This document shows positions 22,341 through 32,699 of a stretch of DNA of 64,000 nucleotides, in pieces (within the stretch, counting starts at the first letter, position 1; every line of letters begins with the position of its first letter). The notes under the pieces were generated by a model, which saw nothing but the letters and a program-made list of their open reading frames with translations, did not search any database and had not been told where the DNA came from. The stretch comes from Diorhabda sublineata (lineage: Eukaryota; Arthropoda; Insecta; Coleoptera; Chrysomelidae), in the NCBI RefSeq assembly GCF_026230105.1, contig NC_079479.1:14333734-14397733 (forward strand), read 5' to 3'. Both the position numbers and the translations under genes were made by a program.

Positions 22341-23480
22341 AGTATCACAAAATTGTTTGGCGAGGTTATGGAACAAATAACGAAGCTTAATCAAGAAAAT
22401 AATTTCATATCGGGGTCTAAGTATTGTGGATGGCGTGCTTTGTAATCGAAACCATCGTATATAAGGATAAAATTCTATATTAAGTTCATTGCAATGATAC
22501 AATGTGGTGAAAAATCTATGAATGTCTGTAATTTCGAAGCTCCCAACAAAAAAATTGTCAAATTGTGAACATATCCATTCAACGATGTTTACCTTCGAAC
22601 TGGTTTTAAAAAAACGACCTAACCTAATTTATGAATTCTTTTTTTTTGCTCTCTTTGCTCGGCATCATCCTTTGGCCCTTATTTGGCAAAACAAAACCTT
22701 GTCAAATCGCCGCTTTGTTATATCAACGTATCAAGTGGGATGAACGTGGTTGATCGTATACTAGATTGTTTTTTATTTTAATTGGGTGGATTAACTACTT
22801 TATCCGATTATGTGCAAATAATCGCGATGCAAAACTGAAATCGCTTTAATATATCCTTCAATCATCTATTTTACTCACTAGAGAATATTTTCAGTTATAG
22901 ATCCACTATTTTTGCAACCATGAGCACCTGAAACTTGTGTTTTACATTTTATATACATGGTGTACCAATCGTACAACGAGAAAAAATCAATTTTGAAAAA
23001 ACCAGGATTTTTTTGGATTAAAACATATATATATATATATATATATATATACACGAGTACAATTTAAGAGATATGGACACGTTTATATGAAAATATTGAG
23101 TGAATCAACGTTTTTTAGCTAACTGTAGATTATGATTGATCAGTGCCTTCTTTGACATATGACATTGAGAAATTTGAATAATTGAGGGATTATAACTATC
23201 ATTAGAAAATATTGTATCAGTATTTTGAGTCAATACATATCAAACAAAAAAAATATTTTCCAGTAATTTTTATACTATTCGAATACTTCGGCTACAACAG
23301 TTCTTAATTCTTAAATTTTCCTCTCGTTATACAGGGTATTGAACTTGTTTATGGTTATAACTTATCAAATCCTCGTATATCACATCACCACTCTATATTT
23401 TTTTGACTTAGAAATCCAGTTTTCAAATGTTCTATAAAATATTGGGTGTTTTTTATAAGAAAATCAACGTATAAACTCAT
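22341..23480. other. gene-free stretch with a short (AT)n tract
   Basis: No motif on either strand. (AT)n at about 23,025-23,050. About 23,325-23,345 reads 'TTATACAGGGTATTGAAC', another member of the recurrent CCCTGTATA-type ends. Confidence 0.4.
23025..23050. repeat. (AT)n microsatellite
   Basis: About 26 bp of alternating A and T. Confidence 0.9.
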
Positions 23481-23689
23481 GTAATCATGGCTATGAGCTT
23501 CTCATAGGACAAAGAAGGCAGTGAATTCTTTCATACTAATCAATCATCACAGCATGCAGTGTGCCAATCAACTTGCTTCGAATTTTGGGGGCGAAGAACA
23601 AAGTATTGGAATCAAAACAATTCCATGTGTTAATTCACCATTGTTTCTTGATGAAAAAAAAATGTACAATTTAAAAATGTCTTCAAAAG

Positions 23690-24510
23690 TATTATCTGGA
23701 TTCTGCTCTAACGAAAAGAAACATTTGCTTTTGTTTGGCTGGATTTAAGTGTGGTCGTACAGACACCAATCATCAACATCAAGAAAGTCCACAAATTGGT
23801 TATATCTAATCGTAGATTGAAATTCCGTGAGATAGCTAAGGTTATACAGATATCAGAAGGCATTGTATTTGCAATTATACATGAACATTTGACCATCAGG
23901 AAGCTTTTTTCAAACTGGTTGCCGCGTTTACTCACAGTCGATTAAAAACAACGTGTTGATTCATAGCAGAGTTTGGTCATGTTTACATGTGATAAATAAG
24001 ATTTTTTGCGTCGATATGTGACAATGGATGAAACACTTCATCATCTGAGTGGACTGTAACCGGTGAAACACGTCCAAAGCGTCCAGAAATACAACAGTCA
24101 GCTTGGAAGGTTATGGCCTTAGTATTCTGAAATGCGCATGGAATGTGGTTCATCTACTATATTCAAAATGGAGAAACAATCGATAGCAGATATTATATAG
24201 AGTGGTTGAATTGCTTGAAAGTGAAAATGAAGGGAGGACGGCCTCATATGTAGAAGAAAAAACCACTGTTCCAACAAGACAATCCATCGATTCACAAGTT
24301 GATGGCAACGATGGTTAAATTAAACAAATTACATTTCTTATCTACCGTATCGTCCAAATCAGGTTCCCAGCAATTGCTGAAACTGGAGCCTTTTGTAGAC
24401 AGTAATATGTAAAAAGATTTTGTGTACACAGTGGGTCTTCAAATGATAATAAAAATATTACAGCGAATATTAATGGAGAAAACATACAGATTGGTAAATG
24501 TGAATAATTT
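23690..24510 (+). mobile_element. mariner transposase pseudogene (copy E)
   Basis: About 23,705-23,760 reads the end of the first HTH domain (a FKCGRTDTN-like 'F(K)xGRTD'). About 23,780-23,940 is open: KVHKLVISNRRLKFREIAKV, then IQISEGIVFAIIHEHLTIRK and LPRLLTVD, the second HTH and linker with MRKLxxxWxPRLLT mutated to IRKLFSNWLPRLLT. Near 24,013-24,033 lies YVTMDET, the first catalytic Asp, still readable. About 24,269-24,283 is the FQQDN-equivalent second Asp in another frame, and the proline-rich PPYSPDLAPSD segment is degraded to LPYRPNQVPSN with the third Asp lost. At least six stops. No TIRs found. Confidence 0.85.
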
Positions 24511-24539
24511 TACTATTTTCCGAAAGAAGAAGAGACAAA

Positions 24540-25435
24540 ACTGCTAAAATTATACAGGTGTAGCATAACTAAGCATGGTACTAAAATCTACCAGAGTATC
24601 TCAGAATACAGATCAAAGAAATCAAAAGATTAAGACAGATGATATAGAAAAAATAGCGAACAAATGATCTTATGGACATCCAAAAAGCATTTGACTGCGT
24701 TCGGAGACATCAAACATGGAATAGTTTACGATAAAGAGGAGCTGAAGACAAATTGACAAACAATACCACATGTATATATGAAACAACAAAGAACCAGATA
24801 AGGAAAAATGATGACCAATCCAAAGATTTGACGACTGAAGAGAGATTAAGATGAAGAGGTACTGAATCTAGTGCTTTTCATAATTATAACGGTGTATTAT
24901 ATAAAAAAAACATAACCAAACAAAATAAAATAAGAATGTACAAAACTCTAGTCAGATCAGTAATCTCATATACGATGAAAGCAACAGTAATCAGCAAAAG
25001 GAAAGAAGACCTTGAAAGAACCAAGCGAAAGATAATGAGAACTATAAGAGGTGCAAAAATAACACAGGAGGGACAAAGAAGAGCAAAGAGAAACGAAGAA
25101 ATAGAAAAAGAACTCGGAAAGGAACATAAAGTGAGGTACACAGAAGCACAAAAACCAACTGAAATGTTCAAAAGAATATTCCAATGGATCCCATCGTGAC
25201 TAGTGAGAAGAGGAAGGTCGAGGAAGACAGAGAATTGGAGGGCAAAATACCGGAACCGAAAGGAATTGAAAGTAATAACTAAAACAGACAAAACATACGA
25301 CAAAACTATGAAGAAAACAAAAATAGAAAATGGGGATAAATCTATCCCAAAAAAGGATTTTGGAGCGCTAAAAGCGATAGCCATAATCCGAAGGATTGTG
25401 AGGCTTGATTATGATTAATGATGAATGTAAAAACG
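24540..25435 (+). mobile_element. LINE 3' half (family L1w), RT to 3' end
   Basis: About 24,672-24,708 reads LMDIQKAFDCVRRH, the RT block with the first catalytic Asp ('DLEKAYD.V.R'). About 24,815-24,850 reads KDLTTEERLR, a mutated 'FTTxxGLRQG'. The YADD box has been lost by deletion. About 24,936-25,190 reads MYKTLVRSVISYTMKATVIS, then ERTKRKIMRTIRG, NEEIEKELGKEHKVRYTEAQ and MFKRIFQWIPS, the typical post-RT domain. About 25,205-25,260 has a Gly-Arg-rich R(G)RSRKT-like piece. The 3' end carries 'AGCGCTAAAAGCGATAGCC' and a TGAT-rich tail, shared with 54,485-55,350. 'L1w' is only my label for this window; the clade is not determined. The long minus-strand open frame opposite it is an antisense shadow. 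Confidence 0.8.
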
Positions 25436-25439
25436 GAGC

Positions 25440-25935
25440 AAATACAAGTAGGTTAGGGAAATAAATAGGTGAATAGTTGGAATCTGTGAATGAGACTCCA
25501 AAATAACGATTGATGGAATACAAGTGAAGGCGTGGACATAAAGAGCGACGGAAATCAAGAAAAATGAATTAATGAAACAATCAAATCTTATTATGCGATA
25601 AGCAGAAATTTTCTAAGAAAAGAAAGTATAATAAAGAAAACCAGATTAAGCAAATCTGATGCATTTTAATTGAAGTACTTACATAGAGTCAGAGGTATCA
25701 CCAGAAAAGACCGAATGAGAAACGAAATGATGAGAGTAGACTTGAATGTGGAACTAGTGATTGGAATAATTGAAGAAAAACAGCTTAGACGGTTTAGACA
25801 CCTTTCTAGAGCAATAGACAATAGATTTGGCAAGCTAGAGACATGGAAAAAAAGAAACGAGAAGGGACACCCGAAGAATTATTGGGGTAACACAAATATT
25901 AGGAGAGAAAATAATAACCTGAAGCTATAGACAGA
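25440..25935 (+). mobile_element. LINE RT C-terminal fragment, second family
   Basis: About 25,508-25,620 reads ITIDGIQVKAW and, in shifted frames, an 'IN..I...YYAISRNFLRKE' piece like the family's 'INxRIxxxNKLYYALxxNFLxKKE'. About 25,670-25,930 is an open 86-codon frame: MKYLHRVRGITRKDRMRNEM, VDLNVELVIGIIEEKQLRRF and RHLSRAIDNRF, then GHPKNYW. It matches the post-RT domain 'AEMKxLRxVxGVTRxDRIRNE...IExxQLRWxGHxxRMxxxR'. It lies directly after the first LINE's 3' end, so two unrelated LINE tails are adjacent. Confidence 0.78.
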
Positions 25936-27280
25936 AATAGAAAAAAGTGAAAGAAAATTGTACACAATTACAAAGACAGATACATCGACAGTAGGTACAC
26001 ATTTATAACCAAGTGTTCCCATATTATCTTTCTCTTCTCAACTTATTCTAATGCAAAAACATTACTTATAGATAAATATACTTATTGTCATTTATCATTT
26101 GCAATCGTTCATTAATCCTTTTTAGTCCTAGAATTAGGAATTAGCAAGTTCATTAAACCGGAGTAAACTAAAGTAGAAAATCTACAATTCAAATGTAAAT
26201 ATTCAACAATATTCGTTCCATATTTAGTTCAGCCCTTAAATAATCCCAATATACCAAATGGTTGACCTTTATTTGAAAATACGTTGGAAATATTTAATAT
26301 CTTGATGATGTAAGGAAAATTTTCCAGAAAATGTGATGAATTGAAAGTTGGTCGTAATATAAATTCCTTTTATGTGCGAAAGCGGACAATTTGCATATAG
26401 GCGGGTACATTTTTATAAAGGGTAAAGGGTCGGGAAGGGTTTAAATGAGTTTGAAACTCGGGTGGCACAGTTGTCTTTGTAATTGAATGAATATTTTGTT
26501 GTTGTGACCTCAACGAGTTTTCCTTTTAATCAAGAAATTTTGAATTACTTTTTTGATTATATTTTCACAGAGGGCTAATGAAACCTTATTTTGACAGTCT
26601 CCTCTGAAGTAAGAAGTTTAAAATTATAATTAGGAAATGAAAATTCAATTGAGTGTAAATGAGTTACTGATCACTTGAGTTAAATCACTAAATTTTAGAT
26701 TATAAATTATACCAAAACAAGTGAATTTTTGTCTAGATAGAGCACTTTTTCTATAATACATTAAAACTTATTTTTTCATCCTCTTAACCCTCGAGATCAC
26801 TTGTTGAAACTTATAATTATTAGTAACATTAATTTTTAGGCTTCAATATTTTACATGGATTTTTAAACAATATCAATATGAATCGTTCCAAAAACGAAAT
26901 TTGAACGATTCAATTTTGATCAAAATTAAGTTAATTGAACAAAAACTGCGAAATACCATGAAAAAGTCGAATTATTGCGTTTAAATCTCATCAAAAATAA
27001 AGTATAATATTTTTAAAGTCAACCGAATAGTAATTGATCGATTTTTGTCACTAATTAACCTGAAAAGCCAATTAAATCAACAAATATTGCAATCAACTAA
27101 AAAAAATTCGATTCACTTGTAATATGGATGTTCTGTAACAAATTTTCTAATCCACAACGCTGTCGTCAGTATTCCACCCGAAGCCCGCCTCTGTATGAAC
27201 TTCATATATTGTTGATTAGTACAATGAGTATCGGCATCGACGTCCATACTGCTCAAATACTTATTTATCAAAGGTAAGAG
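25936..27280. other. gene-free stretch
   Basis: A/T-rich single-copy-looking DNA. About 26,385-26,480 is slightly GC-richer ('GCGGGTACATTTTTATAAAG'). No coding motif. Confidence 0.35.
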
Positions 27281-27284
27281 CCCG

Positions 27285-27960
27285 GGAAATTTCCATTCCT
27301 GAAAGGGATCAACCTTTTCTCACACCCTTAACGAGAAAAAAAAAACTTATACGTCCGTATTCAAAAAGAATCAATAACGCAACTAAGGGTCCATTTTTGC
27401 AACTCTAGGAAAAGATGAAGAAATTCCATGAAAGAAATGTAAAATTTAATAAAAAATATTAAAATTAAGAATACATATGTTCAAATTTGAGGTTATAATG
27501 AAAAAATTGCAGAATCAATACCACAAAAAGAAGATTTATTGACAGTTCAAGCCCGAAAAATTCCCTTTTCTGTAAGAGATCAATTTTTTCATGCACCCTT
27601 TAGGAAAAACCGAAATGGATACAGCCCTGTTCTAAAAATATCAAATTTCACAATTTACCGTCCATTTTCCCCACCCAAGGAATTAATTTCAAAAGAGAAC
27701 GAAGAAATTTCATTGAAAATTGAGGTTCTGGGAGAAATCAAATTTTTTATGTACCCTTTAAGAAAAACCAAAATGAATACGACCCTGTTCAAAACCAGAC
27801 GAATCAATTTTATGAGAAAACGAAAAAATTCCACAAAAGAAACGTAAAATTTAAAAAAAAACATGAAAAAAAATCAAAAATATGTTAAATAATTAAATAA
27901 CCTATATTAAAAAAAGAAGATTTATGATAATTGAAGTTCGAGAAATTCCCCTATTAAAGT
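27285..27960 (+). repeat. degenerate tandem repeat (period about 400 bp)
   Basis: About 27,417-27,490 and 27,823-27,895 align (GAAATTCCATGAAAGAAATG versus AAAATTCCACAAAAGAAACG, then GTAAAATTTAA). About 27,515-27,560 and 27,905-27,950 align (AAAAAGAAGATTTATT and AAAAAGAAGATTTATG, then GAAATTCCC). Inside, 'AAATTCC...GATCAA(T)TTTT...CACCCTTTA' then 'GGAAAAACC' and 'ACGTCCGTATTC'-like blocks recur near 27,290, 27,555 and 27,735, giving shorter sub-repeats of about 180-260 bp. The open frames in it are by-products of the repeat. It looks like a small decayed satellite array. Confidence 0.65.
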
Positions 27961-28038
27961 GTCTGGTTGAGAAGTTCAAGCTGATAATGAACTCAATGCA
28001 AGGAACAAAATGAATTTTTAATATATATTTTTTCCATA

Positions 28039-28838
28039 CGAGGGTTGCTACTTAAGTTTTGAGATATCGCAACAGTGTATAAGATCATGACAGGCGACGA
28101 GTCATGGATGAATTTGCTACTAAACAGCAATCGACTGTATGGGTCTTTCCAGACGAGTCAACTGCGACAAAAGTTGTTGTTGCTAAATGGTACACCAGCA
28201 TTTTTTGCTAGAAGAGATCAAAGAAACCAATCGCAGGAGACGAATCAGCTAACTTATGTAACCAATACCAATTTCCCACGTTTTGTAGATTTTGTTGAAA
28301 AATTTTGTAAGATGGGTCTAGTTCCTATCGTCCAAAGCCTTTAAGTATTCTGTTGGAATGTTGTCAAGTCTGGTTGATTTTCTGGTTTTCGAGATTTTTA
28401 TGGCACTTCGGACTTAAGGATACGTAGCTCTTCCGTCTGTGCGATTTCTTCTCCCGCGTCATCTCGCCGTAAATAGGCGCTTGATGTAATCTTCCCAAGT
28501 CCATTTTTTGTCATCTCGCACATTAATGCAAACAAAAATGTTTTCGAACAATCAAAACCTCAAATTAATGAGTCTTTCTTGAATGATTCTTTCCTATTAA
28601 CGCAGATCAAAATTAATTTGCGAAATCAACGTTTTACTACACCTGACGAAGCTGTTAATGCATTTAAATCACCTGGTTTGGAGATACCTCAATCAGAATG
28701 GAGAAAATGCTTCGACAATCGGCTAAAACACACGCAAAATTGTATTGATGATAATGGAGAATCTTTTGAAACAAACTAGTCATATCCAATTATGAATATT
28801 TGTTATCATCTGTCTCAAAACTTAATTAACTACCCTCG
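28039..28838 (+). mobile_element. mariner (copy F) with both TIRs, 800 bp
   Basis: The left end is 'CGAGGGTTGCTACTTAAG' and continues to TTTTGAGA, after TA at 28,037-28,038. The right end is the inverted CTCAAAACTTAATTAAC then TACCCTCG, followed by TA at 28,839-28,840. The ends match at 22 of 25 positions. Coding starts abruptly with MTGDESWMN (first catalytic Asp) at about 28,084, so the whole N-terminal DNA-binding half is deleted. It continues with a WVFPDE(S)TATKVV-like frame and EEIKETNRRRR-like frames to about 28,243. After a nested insertion, about 28,585-28,780 gives LRNQRFTTPDEAVNAFKSPG, EIPQSEWRKCFDNRL and the natural C-terminus CIDDNGESFETN with stop. The second and third Asp motifs are lost. 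Same subfamily as copy A at 2,615-2,930. Confidence 0.88.
28245..28515 (-). mobile_element. LINE RT fragment nested in mariner F
   Basis: Read on the minus strand: WTWEDYIKRLFTAR, EIAQTEELRILKSEV, RSAIKISKTRKSTRLDNIPT, EYLKALDDRN, THLTKFFNKIYKTWEIG. This is the start of a LINE RT domain ('W.EYF..LF...', then 'EV..AI...K..K..G.D.I(P)(A/T)E.(L)KAL......L..LFN.IY.TG.IP'). Compared with mariner copy A, it replaces about 20-25 bp of the mariner between GACGAATCA and the CA..TCGCAC segment. It is in the opposite orientation to its host. No poly-A tail or target duplication recognisable; a deletion-plus-insertion repair event would also explain it. Confidence 0.8.
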
Positions 28839-28840
28839 TA

Positions 28841-30960
28841 CCAGCTTTCGTAGAATATCTAATATTTCTTTGCTACGCGTTTTCCTGGATATTTCCTATG
28901 AGAAATATCTGATCTTCAAAATTTGATTTTCATAAATTTTCTATTATATCGTAGCAACATCTGGCTGAGTATTCAAATTCATATACATTGATCCAATATG
29001 AGTCCTACAAAGACGTTTTTTGAAAATTTATGTTTCTCCGTATTGACAGAAGGTTGCTCTATTTCAAAATAGAGCATCATCAATTTCTAGTTATATATTT
29101 GAATCCAAGACAGAAAATAATTCGTCGAAACTTATGAGAATTAAGAATATTTCCAGCGGTGGGGTGAGTTTATATACACTGTCTTTCACTAACTTAATTT
29201 AGTTGAACAACTATTTATAATAACTCCTCACTATTTAAAATAATCAACTGTTCACTACTTATATTTCACTACTAAACAAGCACAAATTTATAGCAGGAAG
29301 GATTTTCTCGAATAATTCCAGAACTCACACATAAATAGAAAGGCCTTCGTAAAACAATATAAAAAAACGCAGCTGTGTTAAAAACATCTAAAAAGAATAA
29401 TATTAAAGACATTGTATTCTTTTAACACGTTGATCACCAACAAAAACTAATAAACTTTCTCTAGAGGCCAAAAATTTTGTTTATGGCTCTATAGGGCAGG
29501 TCTGGGGCCGAGGGAGAGTTTGCCACTTTCCAGGACCCAGAGGTAATGAGACAGTTAGCATCGAAAGGCGATTAGGTGTGGTTCTAAAGCCTCAAGCCGA
29601 GTGCGACTAAAGCAAAGGTAAATCTTCTAGTACATCTATGATTAAATGCAACAACACTTCTTTGAGAAACATGTTGCTGTGATCTAGGAAATTTCGCTGT
29701 TGTTTGGTACAGTAATCATTTATTTTTCGTAGAAGAGTAACGAAAAATATAGTATAGCGATAGCTGTGAGGCAAAGAAGTTACTGCAAAGAAACTACCGA
29801 TGTTGCTAATCAAGACGCCAAGTTGTCGTTTTAAAAGACTGAACTTCTTGGAACAACAGATCTAATTGTTTTCACAGGTTTACACATTTTAGAAAAGCAA
29901 TTGACATTCTTGAGTCACTTATACCTAAGTGTACCGTTGACAAAGATCTTACAAATGTCAAGGGTTTCTTCCACACTTTTAATAATTCCATTCGAAGGAT
30001 TCTTTGATATTTTAGTGTTCCTATCAAGCTTATAACTAACTCGATATTGTATCCTTCATACACCTCTAAATAAAAAGAAACTTCCCTCCTCAAACTATGA
30101 GAAAAGGACTGAAATTGATGAAATTGTACTTGTAGAAAATAATGAAACGACAGTGATTAGATCATCACCTTATCATTGCGATCTAAACTCGATCAAACTG
30201 GTATAGGCATCGATAAAAGGAGATATTTCAGAAGAAAAATAATTTTGTTCAGTGATCCTTTTAAAATAAGAGATGGTAAACAGTTTTTTGTGGAAACTGT
30301 ACATAATGTGAAGCCTGGAAACAGAAAAAAAAGCAGTTAAGCATACAATAAAAACAATAATAAACATTGGTTATAACAGTTAATCTTCTGATTCCAATTG
30401 TGATTTGGATTTGTAAGATTGAGCTCACTCAGAGATTCCCTCCACTGCCATCTACAAGTGTTTTCCTAAGTTCTACAAATTTCGGAAGTTACACCACTAA
30501 CAAACAGATGGCGGCACATTAAAAATATAGTCGAAGGCTAATGAATTAACTTTGGACTGCCATATATACAGTTCTTTGGCAAAATTTACCCCTCTGCAAT
30601 TGATGAGCTCAATTTTATGATCAGTGTACTCATTTCTCGTTAATTATCCCTAATTTGAGCACTTTATCGAAGAGTTTGATTTCTGCATCTTGAATTTTTG
30701 GAAAGAACACCTCAAAATACATAGAAATACATGGTCTTGACTAGCGCTCTGAATAATGAGAGGTTCCATTGAAAAAACAGAGTATACTGGTCAGTTTTTG
30801 TATTCTAACTATTTTTTATAAACTTAACGTTGCTTAAAAATCAAAGTTCAAATCACTATAACTATATAGAGTGCTACGAAACAGATATAGGCCATTAAAG
30901 CTGCAAAATCACAACTCATATAAATATATTTTGTAAACTATTCATTCGAACATTATGAGT
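28841..30960. other. gene-free stretch
   Basis: About 29,490-29,600 is a GC-richer island (GGTCTGGGGCCGAGGGAG) of unknown origin. Minus-strand open frames at 29,607-29,813 and 29,872-30,093 lie in tandem and could be a decayed coding region, but I recognise no family. Nothing else supportable. Confidence 0.35.
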
Positions 30961-30964
30961 TTTT

Positions 30965-31100
30965 AAAAGGATGATTCTACACTACTATCTGATGACCAGG
31001 AACGTTTCATACCCAATAGTTAACAACCTGTATAAACTAAGGATAGAGAAAATTAATTTTTCAATCGATTTTGTAACAAAAAAAATCTTTGAAATGATTT
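30965..31100 (+). repeat. dispersed repeat family X, partial copy
   Basis: 'GATGATTCTACACTACTATC', then 'CATACCCAATAGTTAACAACC' in two shorter runs and 'CCTGTATAAACTAAGGATAG', matching 48,800-49,020 (plus) and the reverse complement of 42,425-42,660. Confidence 0.65.
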
Positions 31101-31169
31101 AAGTTACGAGCGATTGTTCAATATTCTTCACTAGCTTGAAAGCATTGTTGTTATACGAAGGAAACAAAT

Positions 31170-31560
31170 AATATTTAGTGCTGGTTGCTCATGGGTCAGA
31201 TAGGAAAGGGACTTCGAAAACATGAAGTTTCTTCTTGAGAAAATTCAATACAAAATATTTTATCGTATGGCTCAAACGTGGATCACTCACCCCAGGGCAG
31301 GAGAATGTTAAAAATGATCCTTTAGTTAACCCTGAAGACACACTTTCATTACCGATGCGTATAATAATAAAATTTTGTGGAAGCCATACCCAAAAATGGC
31401 ACCGACTAAAAATAAAGAGGGAATATTTATTGGTCCACAAATAAGGAAACTGAAGAAGGATACAAAGTTTGAAGGGAAACTGAATGATCTGGAAACTGTG
31501 AAAACTCAATCAATTTCATACAAATCTTTGGAATGAGATATGTTATATATGACATATCCT
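31170..31560 (+). repeat. dispersed repeat family Y, copy 1
   Basis: Shares with 51,700-52,330: 'GAAAATTCAATACA', 'ATGGCTCAAACGTGGATCA' (versus ATGGTCCAGGCGTGGATCA), 'GAATGTTAAAAATGATCCTT', 'CCTGAAGACA', 'AATGGCACCG' and 'AAACTGAATGATCTGGAAA'. Both are the same strand. Non-coding as far as I can see; family unknown. Confidence 0.65.
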
Positions 31561-32690
31561 GCACTCTCATCTGGATTTCTTCCTCGAGAATTTGGTTGTT
31601 GTAAGTGACGAACAAGGCGAAAGATTTCATCAGGATATTTCTTTAATAGAAAAGCACCATCAAGGAGAAAAGTTCAGGAATTCTAGTAGATTCCTGTTGG
31701 AGACCTAAAAGGGATTAACCAGAGAAAAGTTCATATTTTGGTACTTTGGTGTGACAAGAAAAAGTTCAAACTTTGTTGACCAGTGCTTTAGGACATCTTC
31801 CATATCTGTAATTGATGGATATATGAGAAGAAATTTTGGAAAAAATCACTGTTTGTCCACTAGAAATCGTATAAAACATGCGCCTCACCCTGTATGGATA
31901 ACTCTCTTCTTGACTTACTGTCTTAACGTTTTATGATTGACCGTTATGTTAAACTCGTTATCCCATATGATTTATCGAGTTTCCTATTTCAAAATTCGAA
32001 AGACTAATAATTGAAAGATAGTATAGAATACTTTTGATGACCGAGAATTATATTATCATTCTATACACGAAGAACGGCAGCGAGTTTTTTATCTACCGAG
32101 CAGCTTTTAGGAAACAATTATGTCGAATTCTTGAGATGACATCATATCACAACAACGAACAACTCAAAAAATTGATCTTCAAATTCGATGATTTATTGTT
32201 TTATTATACAGTTCATCAGAAATCTAACAGATACGATCGCGATGCCAAGTAGTCACTAATTTTGTGTCATCTATCAAAATTTAATAAGATCTACCTGAGT
32301 TTTTGTCTGTCGTCGAGAAGTACGACCAATCAATAAGTAATTGCTACTTAGATACTCACGGTTATTTATAACTTCAATATGTATCATTTCCATTTGGAAA
32401 ATATCAATTGAAGTTAGGGAAACCGCCATTTTGGTTGGAATTAGAAAGCTTCGACAATATTCTGTTATTTAAAAAATTATCACCTACGAATACAAGATAT
32501 ATATTTGAACGGCCATATTATTATTATTTTTCAAACTAAACAATGTGGAAAGAAAATTGATGAATATTGGAAAATATCTACTAGAAAATGGAGAAAAATA
32601 TTAGTAAAGTGATAAATGTAAACAACAATAAAGTAATAGGAAAAATAAATCAAAAATAGTAATGAAGGATTATTAATTAGGTGAATCAGT
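31561..32690. other. gene-free stretch
   Basis: 'GCCTCACCCTGTATGGATAAC' (about 31,881) is another CCCTGTATA-type end. Open frames at 31,751-31,936 and 32,034-32,252 have no motif. Confidence 0.35.
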
Positions 32691-32699
32691 TCAAGAAGA

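Noticed and set aside
24884..25384. 166-codon minus-strand open frame, strongly hydrophobic, looking like a membrane protein
   Set aside because: It lies exactly antisense to the A-rich post-RT domain of a LINE on the plus strand (YKTLVRSVISY... and NEEIEKELG...). Antisense of Lys/Glu/Arg-rich coding gives Phe/Leu/Ser-rich peptides. The same applies to 33,265-33,570 and 33,637-33,906.
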